A stretch of DNA of 64,000 nt from Coptis chinensis (taxonomy: Eukaryota; Streptophyta; Magnoliopsida; Ranunculales; Ranunculaceae), in contig CM027385.1 of NCBI GenBank assembly GCA_015680905.1, forward strand, positions 79,443,501 to 79,507,500. The letters are read 5' to 3'. A program made the position numbers and the translations under genes. This document shows, one piece after another, positions 47,560-64,000 of this stretch. The notes beneath the pieces are model-generated. The model saw only the letters and a list, made by a program, of their open reading frames with translations, did no database searches and was not told the DNA's origin. Position 1 is the stretch's first letter; each line of letters starts with the position of its first letter.

Positions 47560-48519
47560 TCAGCTGTTTTGCCTTCTCATGGTTGGTAGGATTGAAGGCT
47601 TTTTGGAGGACCCTATCAAGATTTTTTGTATTCTTTTGATATTATGGAAGATATTATCAAACACTTTTTTATTCCAAGAGGTAAGACTTTTTTCAGTATT
47701 CTTTAGTCTATTTATAACCTTCCAATCAGGCATGTCATGAGTTACCTCATTCCATGCCTTATCAATCACAGGCTTACAGAAGGCATCCTTAAGCCATATG
47801 CCAAAGAATCTAAAAGGCCTATCCGCATTCTCTACTTTAGGCTTGAGATGGATCATAAGATACAAGTGATCTGATGTAGCATTAGCCACATTCTTGACCA
47901 CCATACTGGGAAAAAGATCCATCCAATTAGCAATGGCAAAAGCACGATTAAGCCTCTCAAGGATGTTATCTTTAACCTTTCTATTGTTATTCCAAGTGAA
48001 TTTGGGTCCTTTATAACCCAGGTCAATCAAACCCAAATCATTGATCAAAGAATTAAAATCAAGCATGTAGTTGGTAAAAATAGCTCTGCCCCCTACTTTC
48101 TCATCAAAAGATTTTATGGCATTAAAATCTCCAAAAATGATCCAAGGGCCAGGTAAAGCAGGGGCAGTATCTCTAAATTCAGCCCAGAATCTAGGCCTAA
48201 GATGTGCATTTGGTTCACCATAAACAAAACTAAAAAACCAAGTAGTAGAACTGTGGTAATCTGAAAGCTTACCTGTTATCTGGTTTGTCGTAGCTCCTAG
48301 AACCTCCAAATTGACTCTCAAATTCCAAAACATTACCAGACCACCTCTCAGCCCATTAGCCGGAACACAAAAGAAATTATCATACTTTATCTCTCTACTT
48401 AACTGACTGATCTTATTTTCTCCTACTTTTGTTTCAGACAAGCAAATGATCTCAGGTTGATGTTGCCTAACCAGATCCTTTCGATTTTGAATTGCCGTGG
48501 AGGAACCTATTCCCGGCAA
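47560..48519 (-). pseudogene. LINE ORF2 endonuclease domain
   Basis: APE-type endonuclease that nicks DNA for target-primed reverse transcription. Catalytic motifs are present: CLSETKV (Glu), IIFGDFNAI (Asp/Asn), NATSDHLYLMI (Asp/His). The N-terminus differs from the usual SWNCRG start: ELPGIGSSTAIQNRKDLV, probably by small changes. The frame runs 319 codons and then shifts into the next segment near 47555. The domain looks intact, but no full ORF2 exists. Confidence 0.9.
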
Positions 48520-49844
48520 TTCCAGGCTTGTATCATTTCTGAAGAGGCAGCTGTTTGAGGACAGCTACCGCGAACCTTGGAGGAGGACCACACAGACCTC
48601 CACTGCTACTTGACTCACCACTGTTACCCTTGGATCTAGCACCACCACCATGCCCACTACATGCACCCCTGTGTTTCCTGTTTTTCTTGGCTTTCTGCTG
48701 CTCTCTGAACTTGAGATTGAGACGTTTCACCACCGTTGAGTCATCAACAGCAAGAGGCTGAGGTTGGGAGATACTTTCCTCAGACTCATAGACCAAATTC
48801 CTAGGGGCATTCCCTAGTGAAACCTCCTCCGGATGGTTCTCATTGTACACCTCCATGCCTTGTTCTTCTTCGTCATATGGATCATCTTCTTCCTCGTCTG
48901 TTGAGTAAGCATCTTCCTATGAGGAATAATCTTCCTCTTCCTCTGAGAAAGCATCTGAAGGAATGTCTTCTTCAGGGATGTCCCCTCCGCCATCTACAGA
49001 AGGCTCACTAGAATCCAAAGCATGTTCGGATGGAACACTTGATTCCCTAGAATCGCTAGAAACTGGATAGACTGGGGCATTCTCCGGTATCAGCATGTTC
49101 CCCATCCCTCTTGACCTCAGATCATCAGCTTCAAGTTTTTCCCTCTTTGATTTCTGTAAGGCCAACCTCAAACTAATCCTACCCCACCCATGATCACCCA
49201 TGTCTTCTGTTTCAAAACCCTTTTCTGAGAGATTAAACACTTTCCTTTTTTTCCCCACACCAGTCTCTATTGATTCCTTTCTAATACATATGAAGAAACC
49301 TCTCTTTTTTGCTCCTCGAGCAACCAAAGCTTTTTTCCCTCTACCTCGTGTTGGTTGCCCAATGAAACGAAAAAAAGATGACTCAGCTCCAGTCTGGAAG
49401 GAGGCACGCTTAGTCCCATCTAATCTCTTGTATTCAAGGAGAGGAATAATTGCCTCGGTAAGGTGACAATCACTGTTATTTGGCGAGGTATAATCACTCC
49501 CTATAGCTTTCCCAGTTCCCAAGCTAGCCCCCTCCAAGCCTAGGTCTTATGTTCCCACCGTGACACTCCCCAATTCTGGGTTATTTCCAATTCTTCCAGA
49601 AGCTAGATCTGTATCTTGACCCATCACCATGTCTTCCTGGCCACATTCCTTACCCATATCCTCGTCCAGGTCCATATCCGACCCGTTTCTATCTGGGTTC
49701 TAGACAACCAAGGCCCCAAAAATAGGTCCTATCGTTATTAAAAGGCACATACATCTCTCTTGTACTTTTTGGGCTTGGGCAAAAAGACCTGGCCCATGAT
49801 CTATTTCAAAAGAGTTGGGCCCCCCAACCGAGGAACAGTAACGG

Positions 49845-50927
49845 TCACTGACCCAGACAAAACCTTTCGGAAAGATCCGTTCTGCTATCATGTAAACCTA
49901 GTTCTCTCTCCTCATCTGCCACTGGCCTGTTGTCAGTGAGGATTTCCACATGTGTTCTTCTTGGTGGTGTTGTCAAAATCCCAGCCCCGCTCCAATTCCG
50001 TTTCATCGATGAGCCTCTGTTCCTTGCTGGAATCTGGTCATACCTCAGTTTTTGTGGTGTTCCAGAAATCATAACTGACACAAGGCTAGGACTTGCTGCC
50101 CCATTATAGAACACATTAGCTCTCATCATGAAGGAGAAATTGTTCTTTACATCCCTGGGAGAGCCCCCATACTTCCTTATGTCCATACTGTACTTTTCTC
50201 GCTGGTAACAGAAGTGGATATCATGACCAATACATCCACAGAAGTAGCAGAAAATGTCCAACTTCTCATACTTGAAGGTGACTGGGAAAGTTTCTCCCAA
50301 TTCCGTTCGGAGATCTATGCCTTTGAGTAGCCTCTCCTTGATATCCATCCTCACTCTGACCCTTGCCACCGGTTTTTTGAACTCCGGTGAGCACAGCAGG
50401 TTGACCGCCTTAACTTTGCCCAAGCTTAGCCCCACTTTATTTACATTCTCTTCGTTAATCCGATTATTTGGTAGCCCATATATCCGAACCCAGAAATTCA
50501 CCATATCAAACTTCCAGTCCTCATCTGCTGGCTCATAGGGCTTCCATTTCTTAACAGAGATAATGAAACCTTGCACCATCCAAGGCCCATTCTTCCTGAC
50601 ATGATCATATTCCACAGGGTTCTCAAACTCCAATTTATACAAACTTTTTGTAACAGATTCGATCTTTGTGCTTCCCCTCGTTTGCCAGCATCTATGCAGC
50701 TCCTCTGCCAGAGCTTGAAGGGGTATGGATTTGCCTCCAAACAACTTACCTATCAGGGTGTTATGTCCCCCTGCACTTTCTTCCTCATTCTTGCAGCCAA
50801 TATCGATCACCCTTTTTTCCTTAGAGCAGAAAAGGTTCTGCATTTCAGCTTTGAGTTTTTCAATCTTAGATTTGGATGATTCGTCTGTCTCCATCCTTGT
50901 AGATGACTCCTTTGTCAAGGAGTCCAT
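49845..50927 (-). pseudogene. LINE ORF1 (DUF4283 and zinc-knuckle gag-like protein)
   Basis: ATG at 50927 (MDSLTKESSTRMETDESS). The DUF4283 region spans about residues 60-190 (GPWMVQGFIISVKKWKP, VNFWVRIYGLPNN), followed by a knuckle CYFCGCIGHDIHFC. It acts as the RNA-binding partner of ORF2. The frame shifts near 49850; related Pro/acidic-rich segments continue in other frames down to 48533 (for example 49537-48917), so the C-terminal half of ORF1 is broken. The frame is open for 39 codons before this ATG, but that part lies in the AT-rich leader and lacks family resemblance. Confidence 0.85.
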
Positions 50928-51289
50928 GGTAGCCCCAGAATACAGAGAAGGGGTAAACGAAGATAAGGTTGGTAGAAATCTAACGGACAATACAAGATAA
51001 GGCAGTAAAATTATCCAACCAAAATTGATATAAAAGGTACCCACAAAGAGAATTAGATGTTGTAAAAGTAAAAGAGAGAGAGGTGATTAACAGAGAAAGA
51101 AGAGAAACTAAATACAGAAGGAGATCACTATGAAATTTGAAGTTTGAATTTTAGACAAAGAGAGAGAAAACTGCTTTTTAAGCCGCAGCAGAGCTTTTAT
51201 TTTAGACAAAGAGAGGGGAAAACTATGAAATTGACTCCGCCTTTTCCTATATAGAGCCTATTCAAACAAAGCTATTTATATTTTTTTTG

Positions 51290-51560
51290 TTGTATTGCCG
51301 TAAGATGTTGTGTTTGAGATTTCCACTGTATTTTGAGGAGCAGGGTTCAAATCCCACTAGTGTACACTAAATTTTTAAGAATCTAATGAATATGTACTTG
51401 ATTATTGAGCTTGGACCAGGTATATAGGTTTAGAATCTAAATAATAGAGGAAGATTTAATTATTGGGCCTGGACAATGTAAGTTATTGGCTTTGGCTAGT
51501 ATAACGATTTAGACATAAATAGTATTTATTGTCTTTTTGGGACCTTAGGCAGCTGCCTAG
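51290..51560 (+). repeat. Possible tRNA-derived SINE
   Basis: A B-box match GGTTCAAATCC (51344-51354) lies about 45 bases after an A-box-like segment (TAAGATGTTGTG), the spacing of a tRNA-type promoter. No target duplication or tail was found, so the limits are approximate and the call tentative. Confidence 0.35.
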
Positions 51561-52415
51561 TTGGTCTTGCCCCGAGAGCCGGCCTGCTGGTTGAGTCTAT
51601 TCAAAATGGCACATTGCGAGAGCCTTCTTACAGTATGGAGACCGAAATAAAGTTTTCATGGACATGGTAGAGGTGGTTGGCCAATTGTGTCTACTCAAAA
51701 TAGCACATCAGCAAGAGCTTTCGGGCAATGTAAGTCTTCATACTAAGATCCTTCAATGTAACCGGTGCAAGTCTGTCTTAACCCTATTAAAAAAATTAAA
51801 AAAATTGCCTTTCGTGGAGCTCCAGACATTATGATCAATCACTATCAAAAAATTAAAAACATTATGATCAATGGACAACTATATCAAAACTCCATAAGGT
51901 GAATAGGTTGTTTTGAGTTTTAACTTATAAGACTTTAATAGGCATACCCCGTGGATATTTGTAACTTGTCTAATTTTTTTTCTTCTTCTATTTTTCTTTA
52001 CCTTCTCTTTACAAGGGAAACCAGCAACAACCTAATTTGGATAAATCATTTACACAAACGAGCATGTCATTGTTCTAATGTCAAAAGCCCATATGTAACC
52101 TCTTCAGGTTGCAAATATTTCAGAATTTGTTTTGTTCAATTATAAGCTCAGTACCGTTACATCCTTCTTGTACAGTTATATGGAGACAAAATAAGTTAGA
52201 AGTGAAGCAGGGAACTGTAAACTTCAGCATGACGTTCTGTTGAAGTGTATAATTTGACTAAAATTTAATTAGTTTATCGTGGAGCCCATTGATACATTTT
52301 CAGTTCACAAAGAAACATGTCAGATTACCATTACCACCTCCAACCACTGTTTCTTTTCGATTCACACATAAATTACAAGCTCCGCATGCCAACCGAAGTA
52401 TCCCACATTTCCTTT
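51561..52415. other. Intergenic stretch, 3' side of the MAP kinase gene
   Basis: Contains a dispersed repeat copy near 51636-51685 (GAGACCGAAATAAAG … GTGGTTGGCC) like that at 44655-44745. The last few hundred bases probably include the 3' UTR of the minus-strand MAP kinase gene. No other gene seen. Confidence 0.4.
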
Positions 52416-58462
<6,047 letters not shown>

Positions 58463-58989
58463 TATTTTTTTCTCCACAGCTTTCTCCACCAAATAACTTC
58501 ACTTTCTAAAACTAAATTTCACCCAATAATAAAAAAAAATCAAAATTTTACAAATAAAACTTTTTTACAAACAAACAATTAACCACATTTCCCCCATCTA
58601 CCCCTACTTCGAATCACAAGACCACAATCTCTTCTCAATTTCTCTGATTTCTTTACAAAACATATAACCAAATCCCTCATGCACAACTCTTTATCCGTTT
58701 TTTCTTTATATTTCTCAATGCCCACTCTCTCCACAACAATCATAGATCAAATAAAACAGATTTCATAACCATACAAAAAAAACGTTTTTTTTTATACAGT
58801 TTTTTCGCAAAATTTTGATTTGGTGTTTGTTAGAATTTGAATTGTGATCTAATGAGTGGTTAAAGATTGAATCTTGACGATTGGAAAGTGGAGATCTGAG
58901 GAAGGGGCAGAAGAAGAAGAAGAAGAAGAGAGAGAAGTGAAGAGAGAGAAAGAAAGAAACGAGTAGGAATCTAGGGAGGTTTTTTATAC
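58463..58989 (-). promoter_or_regulatory. 5' UTR and core promoter of the MPK20-like gene
   Basis: On the minus strand a TATA-like TATAAAAAA lies at 58989-58981, followed by a CT-rich leader (plus strand GAA/GA repeats at about 58913-58965). Transcription probably starts near 58950, giving a 5' UTR of about 490 bases if unspliced. No upstream ORF of note was identified. Confidence 0.45.
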
Positions 58990-60956
58990 TTACTCTTTCT
59001 TATCCGTAGTGTATTTTTATACGGCAGTGGTCGTATATGGTAATTTTGTTTTTCATTTAAGGATACTTTTGGTTTTTCACTTTAGTTGGTCTTTATTGGT
59101 CGGTAGAGTATTGGATTCTTTACTCCTTTTTAGAGATTTTGTCTCTTTTTTAAACCCACTGTTGAAAATATCGTAGAACGTCTAGAATAAAAATATTCGA
59201 TATTTCGTTATTCTCTATATATAGTTAAGGAAATATTAGTTCAATTTGGATTTTGATCCTATCTCAAATCAAGTTTAATTATCTATTCCAATGGACTAAT
59301 ATAGACAGAAAAGTTTATCAGATCGATTAAAGGGCGTGGTGTTCTACAAAAAATAAATTGTCAAAACTCAAAAGTATAACTACGTTTAAAAATGGAAGCC
59401 CTAGTGTAACTACCTTCCGTTCTGCGCTCATGTCACTAGCTATAACATACGTATCCACACCAGGTCGTATTTCCACCAGTTCGTATCACTTGACCAACAC
59501 GTCACAACGATTCAAACTTAAATCGTCCCAAATCTCAATTATGGCTATATATAGAAGCAAATCATCCAGCACAATCTTTGAGTTAAGTCAACGCTCCAAT
59601 CAAGAATATATTTATTTTGTAATATCATGAGTAATGGCGAATTATCAAGATAGCACACAATGTAGATCTACAATTGATAACGGTCTAAAACAAATAAAAA
59701 GGTCAGCTCAAACATCTATAAATATAGATAAATGAATTACGTAAGGTTTGATTCAAATTTACTCCGAAAAACTTAATACATAGGTAACTTTTATCCCAAT
59801 AAATAGTGCAACTATTTCTTATCAATCCCAACCTCAAATCGTAAGTCCAAAAATACTAAACCTCTATACATATAAAACACCCACTATAATTAAAATTTTA
59901 ATAGTTAAATGAGGTTTGATGCAACGTTACAACTAGTGCAAGATGAGTGTCAACTCTGGAATTTGGTATTGAAAAATATGAAAAATGAAGCAAAATGATA
60001 TGTAGTAATAGACGACACTGATGTTTGGCAAACCAATTGATAATGTCTAATCAAGTGACAAATCATATATTGATCGAACTTCATTTATATTTCCAATGAA
60101 CATGAATATATTGTTTTCAACACTATGACATAAGGTGAATTAAGCTCTATAAATAGCACGCGTTACAAATAAATTCTAACATGATGAACGCGTCCATCAC
60201 AGATCACACTTAATAAGACGTCACGAGAGGAGAGGTGATCAACGAAGCTACCCCATTGCTCTTCTGTACCAAGGATCAGCTGGCACAAATTTTATATAGC
60301 CAGGTGATCCACATTTTCCTTGTTAGTTTTGCCAACTACATTGTAAGAGAGTTTCATGGTCGGTCGGTGGGAAACGCCACCGACACCAAACCTGACTTAT
60401 CAGAAGTCAGAACAACTCGGCTAATACTTCAAACTCAACTTGGCTTGGCTAATACACATGGTTTATGTTACTACACGTGTTATCAGGACAAACGCATTCA
60501 TTCAATAATGTTAAATGTACACATTAGACACGAGAAGTGCGAGAAGTAGATCGTTTAACAAACCTATTTAATTTGCAATCATGCAGAAGCTATAGAAAGT
60601 TGCGCTTAACCAATCATCTATTTTTTTATCTAATAATATAAAGTTTGATGTCTCTGTCATTTAACAACAATGATATGAGACTTGATTTGATCAAGCTTTT
60701 CTATTTTTTTCTACAAGTTGTACCTCAAGTTGTACACTTGTACGTGTGATGTGCATGATTGTTTATTGAGGTCATCGATCAAAATTAGCAATCAATAGAG
60801 TTATTAGTTTGGAAATGAGTTAGATTCTACATTGCTGTGAAAAGTGAACAGTACACAGTTATCTTCCCCTGATGAACTCCCAAATAGGTCGTCATTGATA
60901 TCTTTTACTTTGTAATAATTAAGTTGAGATTCGACTAAAAATATTTGGAGCGAGTC
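58990..60956. other. Intergenic stretch
   Basis: AT-rich. No gene, RNA or repeat recognised. An open frame at 60235-60549 has no ATG at its start and no family resemblance; I do not call it. The stretch ends before the LINE target duplication at 60957. Confidence 0.4.
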
Positions 60957-60971
60957 AAGTTTAGAAACGGT

Positions 60972-61279
60972 GTCGGAAGTTCAGAAAAGTGAGCTTTTAA
61001 AGGTCTGCAATTTTTGCAAAATAAACCAACAAGCATTTCCTGGTACTCAAAGCCTATACTTGAGGATGTTTTAGAAGAGCTTGTTACTTTTGATAATGTA
61101 AATATTAAGTGGATCTATAGATCTGCCAACTGTGTAGCCCATTAGTTCTGGACAAAACTGAATGGTTGTCAAGGCCACCTAGTTGGTTAACTCAATATCT
61201 TGAGGAAGATACACTGTCTGTAACCCCAGAACTTTCAGTACCTTAAATATATATATCTGTTGCTTACCAAAAAAAAAAA
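60972..61279 (+). mobile_element. 5'-truncated LINE, 3' end only
   Basis: 308 bases flanked by an exact 15-bp duplication AAGTTTAGAAACGGT (60957-60971 and 61280-61294), ending in poly(A). It encodes the end of the LINE RNase H domain in broken frames: GLQFLQNKPTSISWYSKP, then IKWIYRSANCVAH and, after a shift, PPSWLTQYLEEDTLS. A typical L1 short insertion. Confidence 0.9.
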
Positions 61280-61535
61280 AAGTTTAGAAACGGTTTTTAG
61301 GGTCAATTTCAATCTCACAGGTACTAAAATGATTTCAGCTTATATTGTCTCAAAAGATGAGTGGGAATAATTCTAAAGAATCAGACACATTTAATTAAAA
61401 GTACGCCTCTCACTGACTTGAGCATACACACAAAATTACATAAAAAGAATGAGTGAATTAAGTTAAATTCAACTATGAGGTAATACGAATACCAGGCGTA
61501 CGTACAGGCTTACTGGAACAGGACGTGCATATTAC

Positions 61536-61655
61536 TTACTAATCAGCTAGTTGTTAAGTAAGAGAGAGACTAGCTACTAATGGCCGGATATACTTTACTA
61601 ATCAGGTAGTTGTTAAGTAAGAGAGAGAGACTAGCTACTAATGGCCGGATATACT
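61536..61655. repeat. Tandem duplication, ~59-bp unit
   Basis: Two copies of a unit starting TTACTAATCAG and ending GGCCGGATATACT (61536-61594 and 61595-61655). They differ by one substitution (GCTAGTTG/GGTAGTTG) and one GA unit in the AGAGAGAG run. Confidence 0.85.
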
Positions 61656-61689
61656 GTAGTGACCATGGGATGTATATCATGTATGTGTA

Positions 61690-61768
61690 ATGTAATGCAA
61701 TTGTTTTTCAAAACTCCAATAGATACCAAAAATATATATAAATATAATCTACGTACGACCAACATTCT
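61690..61768 (+). repeat. Direct repeat, copy 1 (79 bp)
   Basis: ATGTAATGCAATTGTTTTTC to ACCAACATTCT, identical to 62231-62309. Further downstream both copies are followed by related CATTCTGCAAAT segments (about 61977 and 62386), so the original duplication was longer and has since lost sequence in copy 2. Confidence 0.85.
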
Positions 61769-62230
61769 TCTCCTGATCTTCAATTCTCTTTTCAATTCTT
61801 CTTCTAACCATCTTCTTAATTGTTCGATTAAATTGGGGACCTACTACATTAACAATGTGAGGACAAAAATGGACAGGCTTAGAGATCTTTGATTTTGGGA
61901 CTGATTGAATGAAATCAATTAAACACCCAACAGTTATGGAAATTGGATAACATCACAATGACCTTCTGCAAAAAGGTGCATTCTGCAAATGTCAATTTAC
62001 GATTTTGCATATTCATATTTAATTTAGCCAAAAGTCATGGAGACAGTCCAGAAAATAGTTGTAACTGCATGAAAGATGTCACATTGGTTTATTCCAAATT
62101 TTTCACAATTATGAAAAACAAGTCTTTTGAAGTTTTATACAGGTAGCTGTAACCGGCTATGGAAAAAATGAAACGTTATGGTGATAAATCCCTTTGAGTT
62201 AGGAACCAACGCCGGCAAAAATCACACTGC

Positions 62231-62309
62231 ATGTAATGCAATTGTTTTTCAAAACTCCAATAGATACCAAAAATATATATAAATATAATCTACGTACGAC
62301 CAACATTCT
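62231..62309 (+). repeat. Direct repeat, copy 2 (79 bp)
   Basis: Exact match to 61690-61768 at a distance of 541 bases. Confidence 0.85.
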
Positions 62310-62469
62310 CCTGAAATTCGATCAATCTAGACTGAGTCACATTGAATACAATTGCACTTGGGTCTTCCTGCAACATGCATTCTGCAAATTCAATTTATCC
62401 AAATCAAATTCTGCAAATGTCAATTCTTAAATCAAAATAAAAATCATTTTAGTTGGATGAGTTATAATA

Positions 62470-63626
62470 GAGCATTCCCACTGTATGTGCTTTTATTCAC
62501 CTCTTTTTTGTTCAAAATTTTTGCCAAAAGTGAATATGGTGATGATTATTTTTCCAAATCAAAACGAAAGTGAAATCTTCAATTAAGAAAGTGGATTTTT
62601 TTCGGTTTTTTTTGTGTTTTTTTAAAATTTTTTGACGGAATGTTCTCTTTTTTCGAATTTTAGACATTTTTTCGTCCAGATGGAATCTAACACCCCGTCC
62701 GAGATTAATATTCACTTTTGCATTAGGCAGTCTCATCTTGTTTTTCACCAAAACGTAGAGATGTCCATCATGCCCGAAACCCGTCCAAAATCCGAACAAA
62801 ATACCCGTATCGAACCCGACAAAACCCAAACCCGAACCCAACCCGAAATACATAGGGTAGGGTTTGGTCACACTCTCTAAACCCAAGCCGACCCAAGTCC
62901 GACCCGATAATTTAGCCTTAAACCCGTTAAAAGGGCAAAAAAAAACCCGAAACCGAACCCGGACCGAAATCGAACCCCAAATCCGATTTCAATTGCATAC
63001 TACTAATCTTATATAAAAGAATGAGTTAGATAAATATTTGAATTATGATCTCATTCATGTTTACAATGATGAGTTATTTAATATATTGGATTATGAAAAT
63101 ATTTATGTCGGGATTTCCAATTTTTTCAGTAATTGCACGTGATCATGTATATATAGTTCATTCCAAATCCATCTATTTTTAAATCATATTAAATAATTAT
63201 GTTCGAGTATAAGTGATAATTACTTACAAATTCATTAGAAATTTGATTTTGTTTGAAGGATTGGTAGATAGCCAAAAATAAATAAAATATAGATATATAT
63301 TTCAAATAAAGTTTGTTATTGTCTTCTTTATTCATTTATACCGCCTTTATTCAACCTGAAATCTGAACCCGAACTCGATCCCGATGGGTACTCGAAATAT
63401 AGGATTAGAGTAGGATTTAGTCACACTTCTCAACAAAATACCGGACTCTGAACCTAACCCACTGAAAACCGGTCTGGGTTTGAGTACCCGATACCCATTC
63501 AAAACCTAAAAATTCTGATTCAGACCGGCCGGGTATCCGTTTGGACATCCCTACCAAAATAGTGAAAAAGAGAAAAAGTACTGTATAGGTGGAGGTAAAT
63601 AATAGTGTACTGCATTGGGAATGCTC
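62470..63626. mobile_element. Outer MITE-like element with GAGCATTCCCA termini
   Basis: Left end GAGCATTCCCACTG (62470) and right end CATTGGGAATGCTC (to 63626) are inverted copies with one mismatch; similarity continues inward (left ATTCACCTC, right complement ATTTACCTC). A TTA/TAA-like duplication is possible but not clear. It holds the hAT-like element at 62756-63553. Confidence 0.55.
62756..63553. mobile_element. Non-autonomous hAT-like element rich in CCGAACCC
   Basis: Termini TAGAGATGTCCA (62756) and, inverted, TAGGGATGTCCA (63553) match a widespread plant hAT end. The flanks CCAAAACG (62748-62755) and CCAAAATA (63554-63561) agree in six of eight bases, fitting an 8-bp duplication. Both subterminal regions are built of degenerate ACCCGAACC and CCGACCC repeats; the centre is AT-rich. 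No transposase. Confidence 0.65.
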
Positions 63627-64000
63627 TTACCAACAACAAGTCAACAAGCTAGCAAAACTAGAGAGAAAAGCGAGCCACAAGCCAACAGCGAAAAACATAC
63701 AACGCCCACCGTGTAAGCCACGTCACCACTGACATTGACTTAGGCATCCTCAATAATTAATTGTCTTTTATTACATTGTGGATAAATTCACTCCCACTAA
63801 CTCGGTGGATTCCCAATTTAAGCACCACACGTTTTTTGTCCAAACCTGGTCCACGTCTGCATTCTTCTGTTGGTAGGTCCCACTTAATATCTCCAATTAC
63901 CATTTCACCCTCACCGTATAATACAACATCAAATCTACTACGTATATCGTATTAGTTTCAAAATGAATACATTATACAGTGTACGACAAAGAAGGATTCC
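63627..64000. other. Intergenic stretch to the window end
   Basis: No gene or repeat recognised. Confidence 0.4.

Larger units (their letters stand above)
44769..51250 (-). mobile_element. L1-type LINE, almost full length, with internal disruption
   Basis: Flanked by an exact 13-bp duplication ATAGAGCCTATTC (44756-44768 and 51251-51263). Poly(A) is at the left end on the minus strand (plus-strand T-run from 44769), as expected for minus orientation. From right to left: 5' UTR (51250-50928), ORF1 (50927 onward), ORF2 endonuclease (48519-47560), reverse transcriptase N-half (47551-46703), then a CACTA fragment, then the RNase H tail (about 45075-44800). The C-half of the RT and the zf-RVT region are missing. 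Confidence 0.85.

Noticed and set aside
60235..60549. Plus-strand frame of 104 codons
   Set aside because: No ATG at the start, no recognisable domain and no promoter; likely chance.

Overview
This window is nuclear DNA from a flowering plant, most likely a core eudicot. The evidence is spliced genes with GT-AG introns, plant-specific families (a TDY-class MAP kinase, a NIK-type receptor kinase, a plant-type AdoMet decarboxylase, RRP7 with a lysine-rich N-terminus) and dense plant retrotransposons, L1-type LINEs, a Helitron, tRNA-derived SINEs and MITEs. The species cannot be named from sequence alone. All exon models were read by eye from splice signals, reading-frame phase and remembered family sequences.

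Layout. 1-2830: retrotransposon-like non-coding DNA with a pair of covarying hairpins. 2832-5339: a 5'-truncated transposon-associated ORF and its 3' tail. 5340-13468: one LTR split by a 6.4-kb Helitron (5897-12263) that carries pieces of a RING-H2 ubiquitin-ligase gene and an NPF transporter gene. 13595-15058: an unknown acidic/Gly-rich ORF, then an AdoMet decarboxylase copy without its own start codon. 16287-17686: an L1 with an inverted 5' part and an 11-bp target duplication. 18217-25145 (minus): RRP7, a pre-rRNA processing factor, with a MITE and a deleted tRNA-His copy in introns. 25423-28321 (plus): a 5'-truncated NIK receptor-kinase pseudogene, head to head with RRP7. 29480-43471 (minus): one unrecognised coiled-coil, tail-anchored protein gene broken by two Copia elements (30078-35376 and 37815-43409) and a SINE. 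44769-51250: a near full-length L1 with a CACTA/En-Spm fragment inside. 52416-58462 (minus): an MPK20-like MAP kinase gene with ten coding exons. 59000-64000: intergenic DNA with a truncated LINE, local duplications and a nested MITE/hAT pair.

The host genes are unrelated housekeeping or signalling genes. What links the window is its history of nested insertion: target-site duplications and split features let several insertion orders be read directly. Three otherwise well-conserved genes (RRP7, the coiled-coil gene, MPK20) each carry one- or two-base frame breaks at conserved sites, which suggests either residual assembly indels or recent decay.
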